Assembly (NCBI GenBank): GCA_030765065.1
Contig: CM060985.1
Coordinates: forward strand, 7,812,001 to 7,876,000
Length of the DNA: 64,000 bases
DNA from: Deroplatys truncata
Taxonomy: Eukaryota; Arthropoda; Insecta; Mantodea; Mantidae
Direction: 5' to 3'
The position numbers and the translations under genes are program-made. Under the pieces are notes generated by a model. That model had not been told where the DNA came from, did no database searches, and saw only the letters and a program-made list of their open reading frames with translations. Of the stretch, positions 34,713-45,454 are shown piece by piece. Position 1 is the stretch's first letter; each line of letters begins with the position of its first letter.

Positions 34713-35400
34713 GGTATGGAAAAAGCCTGTTTTAAATATAAACAAATACATCAAGGGTTACCACAAGATGCAGTTTTAAGCAGTGCACTAGATCTAGGTA
34801 CCACAAACAATCCAAAAGTCAGGTGCTCTTTTGCTGTTGATTTACCTATTCAGTATCAAGAAGTTAAAGACAATTAAACAATCCTGGTAAAACTGGTATA
34901 AAGAAAATTTAATGATGATAAATAATGCAACCAAGTCAAATTATAAACTCTTTCTTTTCATTGAGAAAAGAATATTAAAATTGCAATTACAATTTAGAGA
35001 TTCATCATTACCAGAAACTAATGCAGCAAAGTAGTTGGGTATTATGTTTGATTCTCAACTAACTTGAACAAACATATAGACTATGTAACAAGTAAAAAAA
35101 AGAAAATTTTGTTTCTCATCAGGCAGGATGTTCAAGAAATACATATAATGTTTATATAAAACCAGGGCTTACATACTGCGCCAGAGTGTTATTACAGCAA
35201 ACCTTAAAAAAGACTCAGGTGCTGTGAAGTCCTCATCAGTACCAACCATACAAATACTAGCATATTATTCCACCACTCATCATAACACATCAATTTGTAG
35301 ATTCTATAGTGAGTTAGGCCAGCTTAAGAGAACTAATGTAATGTAGGATGTATTTACATCAGAAACCACATACATTGTGCACTTTATGAAAATAAATTGT
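34700..35400 (+). pseudogene. Heavily decayed LINE reverse transcriptase scrap
   Basis: The + strand reads KQIHQGLPQDAVLSSAL, which resembles the GLPQGxVLSPLLF block of RT. Further on are WYKENLMMINNATKSNYKLF and LPETNAAK-stop-LGIMFDSQLT, which fit the thumb pattern (N.N..KT..., then AKYLGI.FDS.LTW). The catalytic ADD box between them is not recognisable, and stops are frequent. It is oriented opposite to the 40-kb LINE. Clade not determined. Confidence 0.5.
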
Positions 35401-36985
35401 AACCCCTATGTAGAGTATGTCAGAGCTAAAAATTAGATGTCAGTCTTGTTTAGATTTAAAATATTTACAAAATTATTTATATTTAGTATTTATAAAACTG
35501 AATTAATTTTTGGAATAAAATGGGTAGTACAGTTATTTTTTTGAATGAATGAAATTCTTCTCTGTATAGAAGGAGAGACTGATACGGTATCTTTCTAATA
35601 TAACTTAAATTTATTTTTATTAGTTTTCAGTTCCTTTATATATGATGAAAGTGAATTAAAAAATACTCCTTTTTAGAATACTATTGAATATGAACTGGAG
35701 CGAGAGCTATTATTGAGCTAATTTCATTTAGTACTTGGCAGAATTGGAATTCAAAACACCAAGAACACTTCTTATCTAAGGTTTATGAAATTAAGGGAAA
35801 ATTACAGCTTCCTAAAATTAAAGAAAATATAATCCTTCATTACAAACAGTAGAAGCAAAATAATATCTACCAAAGGTGCGAAGCTTGCATTCGTGAGGCC
35901 TGGCTCCGGCCACTCTCAGCATGGGTTGGCAAGGTGAATGGTTTCTCTTCTAACATGAATTTCCTATCATTTTGCTTCCCCTTTCATGTTTCAGGTAGTA
36001 GACTTAGGGGTTGTACAGTGTCGGTCACTGGCAGACAAATAGCAAGATGCTTGTTGCTGGAAAATTCTTCTCAGTTCTGCCAGATGGCAGCCTTGTCTCA
36101 GTCACTGTAACTGGATTGAGTTCTCCCTGGTTCCATCAGAGGAGTGAACGGGTCATCAAGTTTGGAACCATTAGCGACCTATGACCTCCTGCAGGTCCCT
36201 CACATTGTACGTTTTTCTTGAGGGTAGAAACAACAAAAGATGTGCGTTGGGTCGAGGTGCAAGGTGTCCCAGTCACACCATACAATATTTACATTTAATA
36301 GAAAAAGCAAAGAAATGTGACAACCCAAAAGATGTAGTGAAAACACTGGATCTAGAAACAGTTGTTATTAGATTTCCTGTGGAAGAGCAAATTTATATAT
36401 TTTACTGATGATTGTTTTAGGCCAAACAAAATGAAAGTGGTGCAGGTGTCATCTTTTTTCATTCTATAAATCTTTAGGATATGGTCCTACAAATTTTGAT
36501 GGCTGTTTCTTCATCAGTACAAAATGTTTTATTCTGGAATGCTCATTTTCAAACGGCAGTTATATTTTCAAAGGTGAAAGAATCGCAGAGTGCTGCATCA
36601 TTTAATAAAATTAGCCTTCCAGTGGGTAACTTCACATTGCGGACTAATTGACAATAAAGTTGCTCAGAAGCCACATTCAACAAAAACCAATGTCATACTT
36701 GTTCTTTCATGCAATTAAAAAATTAATTAAATCAAAATTTCAGAATTTACCTACACCAAATTTCCTTGTAAATAAAAATGTGAAATTATCATGAAAAGCT
36801 GAAATGTAATTCCTGAATATTCACGCAGCATTTCGATTACTGACAGTTAGTCAAGCATTTGAATAAGATTGGGATACCTTCCATCTTCTCAGTTGTCCAC
36901 CGTGAGATCTTCAGCCACTTCCTCGTTGTCAATAACTCAGCAACATATTCCATTGAAACAATCAGTATTTTCACCAGAAATATTT
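35400..36985. other. Unassigned tract
   Basis: AT-rich apart from a GC-richer patch at about 35,880-36,280 (gtgaggcctggctccggcc). The short frame 36,181-36,408 has no recognised family. A worn retroelement or a host exon cannot be excluded for the GC-richer patch. Confidence 0.35.
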
Positions 36986-36989
36986 GTTT

Positions 36990-37665
36990 TGAGGCAATCC
37001 AATATCCAAAATAAAGCAGTTTTTAGAAAAAGACCCATGTGTGTGTTGAAAAGTTGGAAAAGTACCAAAGTTGGTATTTAAATATGCGACACAAAGATTT
37101 TCAAGAAAATCTCCCCCACAAACTACCCTTTACATGAGAAATTTTTTGTTATTTGTTTTTCTTTTTTATTAAAATATCAGATATTAAAGATATTTGCATG
37201 ACAAATAAAATGCATATCCAGAATTTTCTGAAATAGCCTCTTCATTATGAATAATTTTTGTATAACTGGTAAACCGTAAGAGACAGACAAAGTCTTGCTA
37301 CACAAAAAATATACATCTCGTTAAAGCAAGCAATTTATGTGAAATAATGATTTTTGTGATATTACCCACTTCTGATTGGTTTGAATTGTCAAATACTTTA
37401 CACTTTTTCAACTGCAAAGCTGCTCTTCATTTTTTTCTCCTGGTCATGCAAAGAGAATCGAATTTCAAAGCCATCACATGGCGACCAGATTTGACTATCG
37501 CTTAGGCCTACTGTATTCCCTTATACCTACAAGGAAATATGTAATACGACAATTTCTGCAAATCTTTATCTGGATTAACATGAAGATAGATAGGAGAATA
37601 AGCTTTTGCTAGGATAGTTTGTTGAGGAATGGACCAGTGATGTGAATGTACCACATCAGAAGTTT
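36990..37665 (+). repeat. Repeat A copy
   Basis: Landmarks in + order: accaaagttggtatttaaat, caaagattttcaagaaaatc, gcatgacaaataaaatgcat, caaagccatcacatggcgac, gactatcgcttaggcctact, tttatctggattaacatgaa, and the end gatgtgaatgtaccacatca. Confidence 0.8.
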
Positions 37666-37865
37666 GTTTATTATTTATTCATGATACAGCATGTTTTATT
37701 GTAATTGGTAACACTACATGTTTTGGTTTTCTTTTCTTTTATGCTATTGGCTGACACGTCCTATTTCCTATTATACTGGATCATTCAATAATTAGTGGCA
37801 ACATTTGAATTAACAAGAAAGAAAATATTTTTGGAACAGTCACACTGTTGCTGTGCTCAGAAGGA

Positions 37866-37910
37866 ATCTCCTTAAACGTGAGTAACCCGTCTCCACACTT
37901 CAGGGAGATT
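37866..37910. repeat. Left remnant of the 77-bp satellite / native transposase end
   Basis: The 45 bp starting gaatctccttaaacgtgagt and ending cacttcagggagat are identical to the satellite consensus but continue leftward into unique mariner 3' DNA. On the minus strand this reads LPEVWRRVTHV, stop, GDSF, stop, the expected end of a mariner transposase (usually GGDYF-like). Confidence 0.85.
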
Positions 37911-39954
37911 ATGTATGTATGTATGTATGTATGTATGTATGTATGTATGTATGTATGTATGTATGTATGTATGTATGTATGTATGTATGTATGTATGTAT
38001 GTATGTATGTATGTATGTATGTATGTATGTATGTATGTATGTATGTATGTATGTATGTATGTATGTATGTATGTATGTATGTATGTATGTATGTATGTAT
38101 GTATGTATGTATGTATGTATGTATGTATGTATGTATGTATGTATGTATGTATGTATGTATGTATGTATGTATGTATGTATGTATGTATGTATGTATGTAT
38201 GTATGTATGTATGTATGTATGTATGTATGTATGTATGTATGTATGTATGTATGTATGTATGTATGTATGTATGTATGTATGTATGTATGTATGTATGTAT
38301 GTATGTATGTATGTATGTATGTATGTATGTATGTATGTATGTATGTATGTATGTATGTATGTATGTATGTATGTATGTATGTATGTATGTATGTATGTAT
38401 GTATGTATGTATGTATGTATGTATGTATGTATGTATGTATGTATGTATGTATGTATGTATGTATGTATGTATGTATGTATGTATGTATGTATGTATGTAT
38501 GTATGTATGTATGTATGTATGTATGTATGTATGTATGTATGTATGTATGTATGTATGTATGTATGTATGTATGTATGTATGTATGTATGTATGTATGTAT
38601 GTATGTATGTATGTATGTATGTATGTATGTATGTATGTATGTATGTATGTATGTATGTATGTATGTATGTATGTATGTATGTATGTATGTATGTATGTAT
38701 GTATGTATGTATGTATGTATGTATGTATGTATGTATGTATGTATGTATGTATGTATGTATGTATGTATGTATGTATGTATGTATGTATGTATGTATGTAT
38801 GTATGTATGTATGTATGTATGTATGTATGTATGTATGTATGTATGTATGTATGTATGTATGTATGTATGTATGTATGTATGTATGTATGTATGTATGTAT
38901 GTATGTATGTATGTATGTATGTATGTATGTATGTATGTATGTATGTATGTATGTATGTATGTATGTATGTATGTATGTATGTATGTATGTATGTATGTAT
39001 GTATGTATGTATGTATGTATGTATGTATGTATGTATGTATGTATGTATGTATGTATGTATGTATGTATGTATGTATGTATGTATGTATGTATGTATGTAT
39101 GTATGTATGTATGTATGTATGTATGTATGTATGTATGTATGTATGTATGTATGTATGTATGTATGTATGTATGTATGTATGTATGTATGTATGTATGTAT
39201 GTATGTATGTATGTATGTATGTATGTATGTATGTATGTATGTATGTATGTATGTATGTATGTATGTATGTATGTATGTATGTATGTATGTATGTATGTAT
39301 GTATGTATGTATGTATGTATGTATGTATGTATGTATGTATGTATGTATGTATGTATGTATGTATGTATGTATGTATGTATGTATGTATGTATGTATGTAT
39401 GTATGTATGTATGTATGTATGTATGTATGTATGTATGTATGTATGTATGTATGTATGTATGTATGTATGTATGTATGTATGTATGTATGTATGTATGTAT
39501 GTATGTATGTATGTATGTATGTATGTATGTATGTATGTATGTATGTATGTATGTATGTATGTATGTATGTATGTATGTATGTATGTATGTATGTATGTAT
39601 GTATGTATGTATGTATGTATGTATGTATGTATGTATGTATGTATGTATGTATGTATGTATGTATGTATGTATGTATGTATGTATGTATGTATGTATGTAT
39701 GTATGTATGTATGTATGTATGTATGTATGTATGTATGTATGTATGTATGTATGTATGTATGTATGTATGTATGTATGTATGTATGTATGTATGTATGTAT
39801 GTATGTATGTATGTATGTATGTATGTATGTATGTATGTATGTATGTATGTATGTATGTATGTATGTATGTATGTATGTATGTATGTATGTATGTATGTAT
39901 GTATGTATGTATGTATGTATGTATGTATGTATGTATGTATGTATGTATGTATGT
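37911..39954. repeat. Perfect (ATGT)n microsatellite, about 511 copies
   Basis: 2,044 bp of ATGT without a single interruption. The three very long open frames here (707-738 codons on +, 712 on -) are translated repeat and not genes. It is followed by about 40 bp of variant units (CTGT, CCGT) on the LINE side, so interruptions are confined to one end. Confidence 0.98.
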
Positions 39955-40071
39955 CTGTCTGTATGTCCGTCCGTCCGTATGTATGTATGTATGTATGTAT
40001 TTATTCTGCAATTGGGTACTTCCCGGTGGCAGAATTAAACCGTACAAAATTTACATCACCATGACTAGCTT

Positions 40072-40074
<3 letters not shown>
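39955..40074 (-). mobile_element. Imperfect repeat and probable LINE 3' terminus
   Basis: 39,955-39,997 is degenerate ATGT/CTGT/CCGT. Then comes about 75 bp of unique sequence that reads on the minus strand toward acccaattgcagaataaat and then (ACAT)n. Non-LTR elements often end in a short simple-repeat tail, so I infer that the microsatellite grew from the tail of the LINE at 40,555-41,890. Confidence 0.55.

Positions 40075-40075
<1 letters not shown>

Positions 40076-40145
<70 letters not shown>
40076..40145. repeat. (TAA)n microsatellite
   Basis: About 22 uninterrupted TAA units between the LINE 3' untranslated region and its terminal 75 bp. Confidence 0.95.
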
Positions 40146-40224
40146 CAAGACTAACAATACAAAATGATTAATTTTAAATGTTAACAAAGCTTTTAAAATC
40201 CCTAATTACTGAACCATTTATAGT

Positions 40225-40470
40225 TTACTTAACTATTCACAATTACTTAAGTATTCACCATTTACTTCACTATTCACAATTTACTTAACTATTCACAATT
40301 TACTTAACTATTCACAATTACTTAACTATTCACCATTTACTTCACTATTCACAATTTACTTAACTATTCACAATTTACTTAACTATTCTCAATTTACTTA
40401 ACTATCTACAAAGTACTTAACAATTTACAAAGTACGTAACTATTTTCGAGGTACTTAACTATTTACCATT
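40225..40470. repeat. 19-bp tandem repeat in LINE 3' untranslated region
   Basis: About a dozen imperfect copies of acttaactattcacaattt, decaying toward the LINE coding end (acttaacaatttacaaagt forms). It lies just after the LINE stop codon in transcript order. Confidence 0.85.
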
Positions 40471-40554
40471 GGTCCTTATATTTAGTTACCAGTATTTTCA
40501 ACCTGGTAGTGTCAACTTTAATAGTATAGTTTGTGAAATGAGTACACTAGTTAA

Positions 40555-41946
40555 TTAACCAACATTTATTCTGCTAATATTATTTCTGAACTGCTTTAAG
40601 GTCAGAGGACAGCCCTGAAAGCCTGCTACAGGCAATTCATTCCATTCCTCAATGGTTCTATTAACAAAAGAAAATTTTCCCACGTCGGTTCTGCACTTTC
40701 TACCCCTAATTTTAAACAGATGATCGTTTCGACCGTAGTGTGCTGGATTCTCTAACCTTTCTCTAACATCCGCCCAAGCATTTGAACCAGTATAAGCTTT
40801 AAATAACGCAACTAATCTATGTTTTTTACGCCTAACTTTTAGCGGTTCCCATTCATTCTCTTCACCTTTTGTAAACCCAAAATCTTTACCTCTCCTTATG
40901 AATTTTATAGCCCTTCTCTGTACTTTTTCTAAGGAATCAATCTGATTGACTCTGTATGGGTCCCAACATGCTACTCCATATTCCATAACCGGCCGCACTA
41001 AAGATTTGTAGGCTAGTTCCCTGGTCTTTGCGCTCCCCTTTTTCAGTATTCTCATTACGAAATGCAATGCTTTCCACGCTTTCCTAGATGTACTATCTAT
41101 CTGTTCCCCCCATCCAGCATTACTTGACAAGCACACTCCCAAATATTTGCAGCTGTCCACCTGTGGAATTGGTTCCCCGCCCATTTGATAGTTATGTATA
41201 ATCTTCCCCTTAGTTCTGCTAAAAACAATGGATTTACTTTTCCCAGCATTAATTGTCATTTTGTTTGCTTCGGCCCACCACCTGATTTCATTTAGGTCGT
41301 CCTGAAGAGCAGTCTCATGCATGGAATTCCTAATCTTATTGTAAATAATACAATCGTCTGCGAACAGTCTTAACTGGCATTTAATGTTTATATGGATATC
41401 ATTAACAAAGATAAGAAACAGTAACGGGCCCAGTACCGAGCCTTGGGGCACGCCCGAACTTACGGTCCCCCCTTCTGACAGTTCTCTACCTACTCTTATT
41501 CTTTGCGTCCTCCCTTTCAAAAATTGTTCTACCCACAATACAACGCGATTATCAAGTCCCGCATTTGCTAGTTTCCGGATGAGTAAACTATGTGGCACTA
41601 CGTCAAAAGCTTTAGAAAAATCTATCACCACTGCATCAGTCCTTCCCCCTGCATCCACCTCATCTGCCAAATCTTGAATTAATGAAGTTGTTTGACTTTC
41701 ACATGAATACCCGGATCTAAATCCATGTTGCGCTTTGTTGAACCACTGTTTGTTTTCTAAATCCTCGCGTATGTATTCTGCAATTAGATGCTCCATTACT
41801 TTACACACTACCGACGTTAGGCTAACAGGCCGATAATTATTTATTTCTGTTTTATTACCCCCTTTGTATATTGGAACTACAATGAGGATGCCATCCACAG
41901 CATCTTGTTGCACTAATCTCCTTAAACGTGAGTAACCCGTCTCCAC
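40555..41946 (-). CDS. 5'-truncated LINE reverse transcriptase, open frame fused to satellite
   Basis: 463 codons without a stop. Residues 1 to about 19 (METGYSRLRRLVQQDAVDG) are encoded by the 77-bp satellite and are not LINE. True LINE coding starts near ILIVVPIYKGGNKTEINNYR. RT blocks in order: NYRPVSLTSVVCK (about 37), NKAQHGFRSGYSCE (about 70), VVIDFSKAFDVVPH (first catalytic D, about 107), SSGVPQGSVLGPLLFLIF (about 163), RLFADDCIIYN (catalytic DD, about 193), NAGKSKSIVFSR and KYLGVCLSSNAGWGEQI (thumb). Then comes the C-terminal RYGV..WDPY-type region, ending EWNELPVAGFQGCPLTLKQF, the normal end of Jockey/CR1-like proteins. The endonuclease is missing, as expected for 5' truncation. All catalytic residues are intact, so the insertion is young, but it cannot move on its own. 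Confidence 0.85.
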   Translation of the reverse strand: METGYSRLRRLVQQDAVDGILIVVPIYKGGNKTEINNYRPVSLTSVVCKVMEHLIAEYIREDLENKQWFNKAQHGFRSGYSCESQTTSLIQDLADEVDAGGRTDAVVIDFSKAFDVVPHSLLIRKLANAGLDNRVVLWVEQFLKGRTQRIRVGRELSEGGTVSSGVPQGSVLGPLLFLIFVNDIHINIKCQLRLFADDCIIYNKIRNSMHETALQDDLNEIRWWAEANKMTINAGKSKSIVFSRTKGKIIHNYQMGGEPIPQVDSCKYLGVCLSSNAGWGEQIDSTSRKAWKALHFVMRILKKGSAKTRELAYKSLVRPVMEYGVACWDPYRVNQIDSLEKVQRRAIKFIRRGKDFGFTKGEENEWEPLKVRRKKHRLVALFKAYTGSNAWADVRERLENPAHYGRNDHLFKIRGRKCRTDVGKFSFVNRTIEEWNELPVAGFQGCPLTLKQFRNNISRINVG

Positions 41947-44900
41947 ACTTCAGGTAGATGACTGATGCCATCCACAGCATCTTGTTGCACTAATCTCCTT
42001 AAACATGAATAACCCGTCTCCACACTTCAGGGAGATGACTGATGCCATCCACAGCATCTTGTTGCACTAATCTCCTTAAACATGAATAACCAGTCTCCAC
42101 ACTTCAGAGAGATGACTGATGCCATCCACAGCATCTTGTTGCACTAATCTCCTTAAACATGAATAACCCGTCTCCACACTTCAGGGAGATGACTGATGCC
42201 ATCCACAGCATCTTGTTGCACTAATCTCCTTAAACATGTATAGCCCGTCTCCACACTTCAGGGAGATGACTGAGACCATCCACAGCATCTTGTTGCACTA
42301 ATCTCTTTAAACGTGAGTAACCCATCTCCACACTTCAGGGAGATGACTGATGCCATGTACAGCATCTTGTTGCACTAATCTCCTTAAACGTGAGTAACCC
42401 ATCTCCACACTTCAGGGAGATGACTGATGCCATCCACAGCATCTTGTTGCATTAATCTCCTTAAACATGAGTAACCCATCTCCACACTTCAAGGAGATGA
42501 CTGATGCCATCCACAGCATCTTGTTGCACTAATCTCCTTAAACATGAGTAACCAGTCTCCACACTTCACGGAGATGACTGATGCCATCCACAGCATCTTG
42601 TTGCACTAATCTTCTTAAACATGAGTAACCAGTCTCCACACTTCACGGAGATGACTGATGCCATCCACAGCATCTTGTTGCACTAATCTCCTTAAACATG
42701 AATAACCCGTCTCCACACTTCAGGGAGATGACTGATGCCATCCACAGCATCTTGTTGCACTATTCTCCTTAAACGTGAGTAACCCGTCTCCACACTTCAG
42801 GAAGATGACTGATGCCATCCACAGCATCTTGTTGCACTATTCTCCTTAAACGTGAGTAACCCGTCTCCACACTTCAGGAAGATGACTGATGCCATCCACA
42901 GCATCTTGTTGCACTATTCTCCTTAAACGTGAGTAACCCGTCTCCACACTTCAGGGAGATGACTGATGCCATCCACAGCATCTTGTTGCACTAATCTCCT
43001 TAAACGTGAGTAACCCGTCTCCACACTTCAGGGAGATGACTGATGCCATCCACAGCATCTTGTTGCACTATTCTCCTTAAACGTGAGTAACCAGTCTCCA
43101 CACTTCAGGGAGATGACTGATGCCATCCACAGCATCTTGTTGCACTAATCTCCTTAAACGTGAGTAACCCGTCTCCACACTTCAGGGAGATGACTGATGC
43201 TATCCACAGCATCTTGTTGCACTATTCTCCTTAAACGTGAGTAACCCGTCTCCACACTTAAGGAAGATGACTGATGCCATCCACAGCATCTTGTTGCACT
43301 ATTCTCCTTAAACGTGAGTAACCCGTCTCCACACTTCAGGGAGATGACTGATGCCATCCACAGCATCTTGTTGCACTAATCTCCTTAAACGTGAGTAACC
43401 CGTCTCCACACTTCAGGGAGATGACTGATGCCATCCACAGCATCTTGTTGCACTATTCTCCTTAAACGTGAGTAACCAGTCTCCACACTTCAGGGAGATG
43501 ACTGATGCCATCCACAGCATCTTGTTGCACTATTGTCCTTAAACGTGAGTAACCTATCTCCACACTTCAGGGAGATGACTGATGTCATCCACAGCATCTT
43601 GTTGCTCTAATCTCCTTAAACGTGAGTAACCAGTCTCCACACTTCAGGGAGATGACTGATGCCGTCCACAGCATCTTATTGCACTAATCTCCTTAAACAT
43701 GAGTAACCAGTCTCCACACTTCAGGGAGATGACTGATGCCATCCACAGCATCTTGTTCCACTAATCTCCTTAAACATGTATAACCCGTCTCCACACTTCA
43801 GGGAGATGACTGATGCCATCCACAGCATCTTGTTCCACTAATCTCCTTAAACATGTATAACCCGTCTCCACACTTCAGGGAGATGACTGATGCCATCCAC
43901 AGCATCTTGTGCACTAATCTCCTTAAACATGAGTAACCCGTCTCCACACTTCAGGAAGATGACTGATGCCATCCACAGCATCTTGTTGCACTAATCTCCT
44001 TAAACGTGAGTAACTAGTCTCCACACTTCAGGGAGATGAGGATGCCATCCACAGCATCTTGTTGCACTAATCTCCTTATACATGAATAACCCATCTCCAC
44101 ACTTCAGGGAGATGACTGATGCCATCCACAGCATCTTGTTGCACTAATCTCCTTAAACATGAGTCACCCGTCTCCACACTTCAGGGAGATGACTGATGCC
44201 ATCCAAAGCATCTTGTTGCACTATTCTCCTTAAACATGAGTAACCCGTCTCCACACTTCAGGGAGATGACTGATGCCATCCACAGCATCTTGTTGCACTA
44301 ATCTCCTTAAACGTGAGTAACCAGTCTCCACACTTCAGGGAGATGACTGATGCCATCCACAGCATCTTGTTGCACTAATCTCCTTAAACGTGAGTAACCT
44401 GTCTCCACACTTCAGGGAGATGACTGATGCCATCCACAGCATCTTGTTGCACTATTCTCCTTAAACATGAGTAACCAACACTTCAGGGAGATGACTGATG
44501 CCATCCACAGCATCTTGTTGCACTAATCTCCTTAAACGTGAGTAACCTGTCTCCACTCTTCAGGGAGATGACTGATGCCATCTACAGCATCTTGTTGCAC
44601 TAATCTCCTTAAACGTGAGTAACCTGTCTCCACTCTTCAGGGAGATGACTGATGCCATCCACAGCATCTTGTTGCACTAATCTCCTTATACATGAATAAC
44701 CCGTCTCCACACTTCAGGGAGATGACTGATGCCATCCACAGCATCTTGTTGCACTAATCTCCTTAAACGTGAGTAACCTGTCTCCACTCTTCAGGGAGAT
44801 GACTGATGCCATCCACAGCATCTTGTTGCACTATTCTCCTTAAACATGAACAACCCGTCTCCACACTTCAGAGAGATGACTGATGCCATCCACAGCATCT

Positions 44901-45454
44901 TGTTGCACTAATCTCCTTAAACGTGAGTAACCTGTCTCCACTCTTCAGGGAGATGACTGATGCCATCCACAGCATCTTGTTGTACTAATCTCCTTAAACG
45001 TGAGTAACCCATCTCCACACTTCAGGGAGATGACTGATGCCATCTACAGCATCTTGTTGCACTAATCTCCTTAAACGTGAATAACCCATCTCCACACTTC
45101 AGGGAGATGACTGATGCCATCCACAGCATCTTGTTGTACTAATCTCCTTAAACGTGAGTAACCCATCTCCACACTTCAGGGAGATGACTGATGCCATCTA
45201 CAGCATCTTGTTGCACTAATCTCCTTAAACGTGAATAACCCATCTCCACACTTCAGGGAGATGACTGATGCCATCCACAGCATCTTGTTTCACTAATCTC
45301 CTTAAACATGAATAACTCGTCTCCACACTTCAGGGAGATGACTGATGCCATCCACAGCATCTTGTTGCACTAATCTCCTTAAACGTGAGTAACCCGTCTC
45401 CACACTTCAGGGAGATGAAGGATGCCATCCACAGCATCTTGTTGCACTAATCTT
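41887..45454. repeat. 77-bp satellite array, about 46 copies, derived from mariner transposase 3' end
   Basis: The unit begins aatctccttaaacgtgagta and ends cagcatcttgttgcact. On the minus strand each unit reads LVQQDAVDGI(S/L)HLPEVWRR, then VTHV, stop, GD. The length 77 is not a multiple of 3, so the frame shifts between units and no long frame forms. Variants (cgtgag, catgaa, catgta; ctaatc or ctattc; cacact or cactct) cluster among neighbours. A 154-bp dimer is repeated at about 44,975-45,282. The last right-hand unit (45,418) has gatgaaggatgcc, the form that encodes the native ILHLPE. Confidence 0.95.

Noticed and set aside
36181..36408. 75-codon frame in a GC-richer patch
   Set aside because: No domain recognised. 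Upstream frames do not join to it, and neither exon boundaries nor element ends are visible.
37848..40078. Open frames of 707-738 codons on both strands (MYVC and YIHT repeats)
   Set aside because: They are translations of a perfect ATGT repeat; any frame of a stop-free tetranucleotide stays open. No flanking coding sequence supports a protein.
41384..41677. 97-codon frame on + strand
   Set aside because: Antisense shadow of the LINE reverse transcriptase, which has recognisable catalytic blocks on the minus strand.
41887..45454. Direct repeats resembling a CRISPR array
   Set aside because: The 77-bp units are head-to-tail with no unique spacers, there are no cas genes, and the DNA is animal. 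The unit is transposase-derived satellite.
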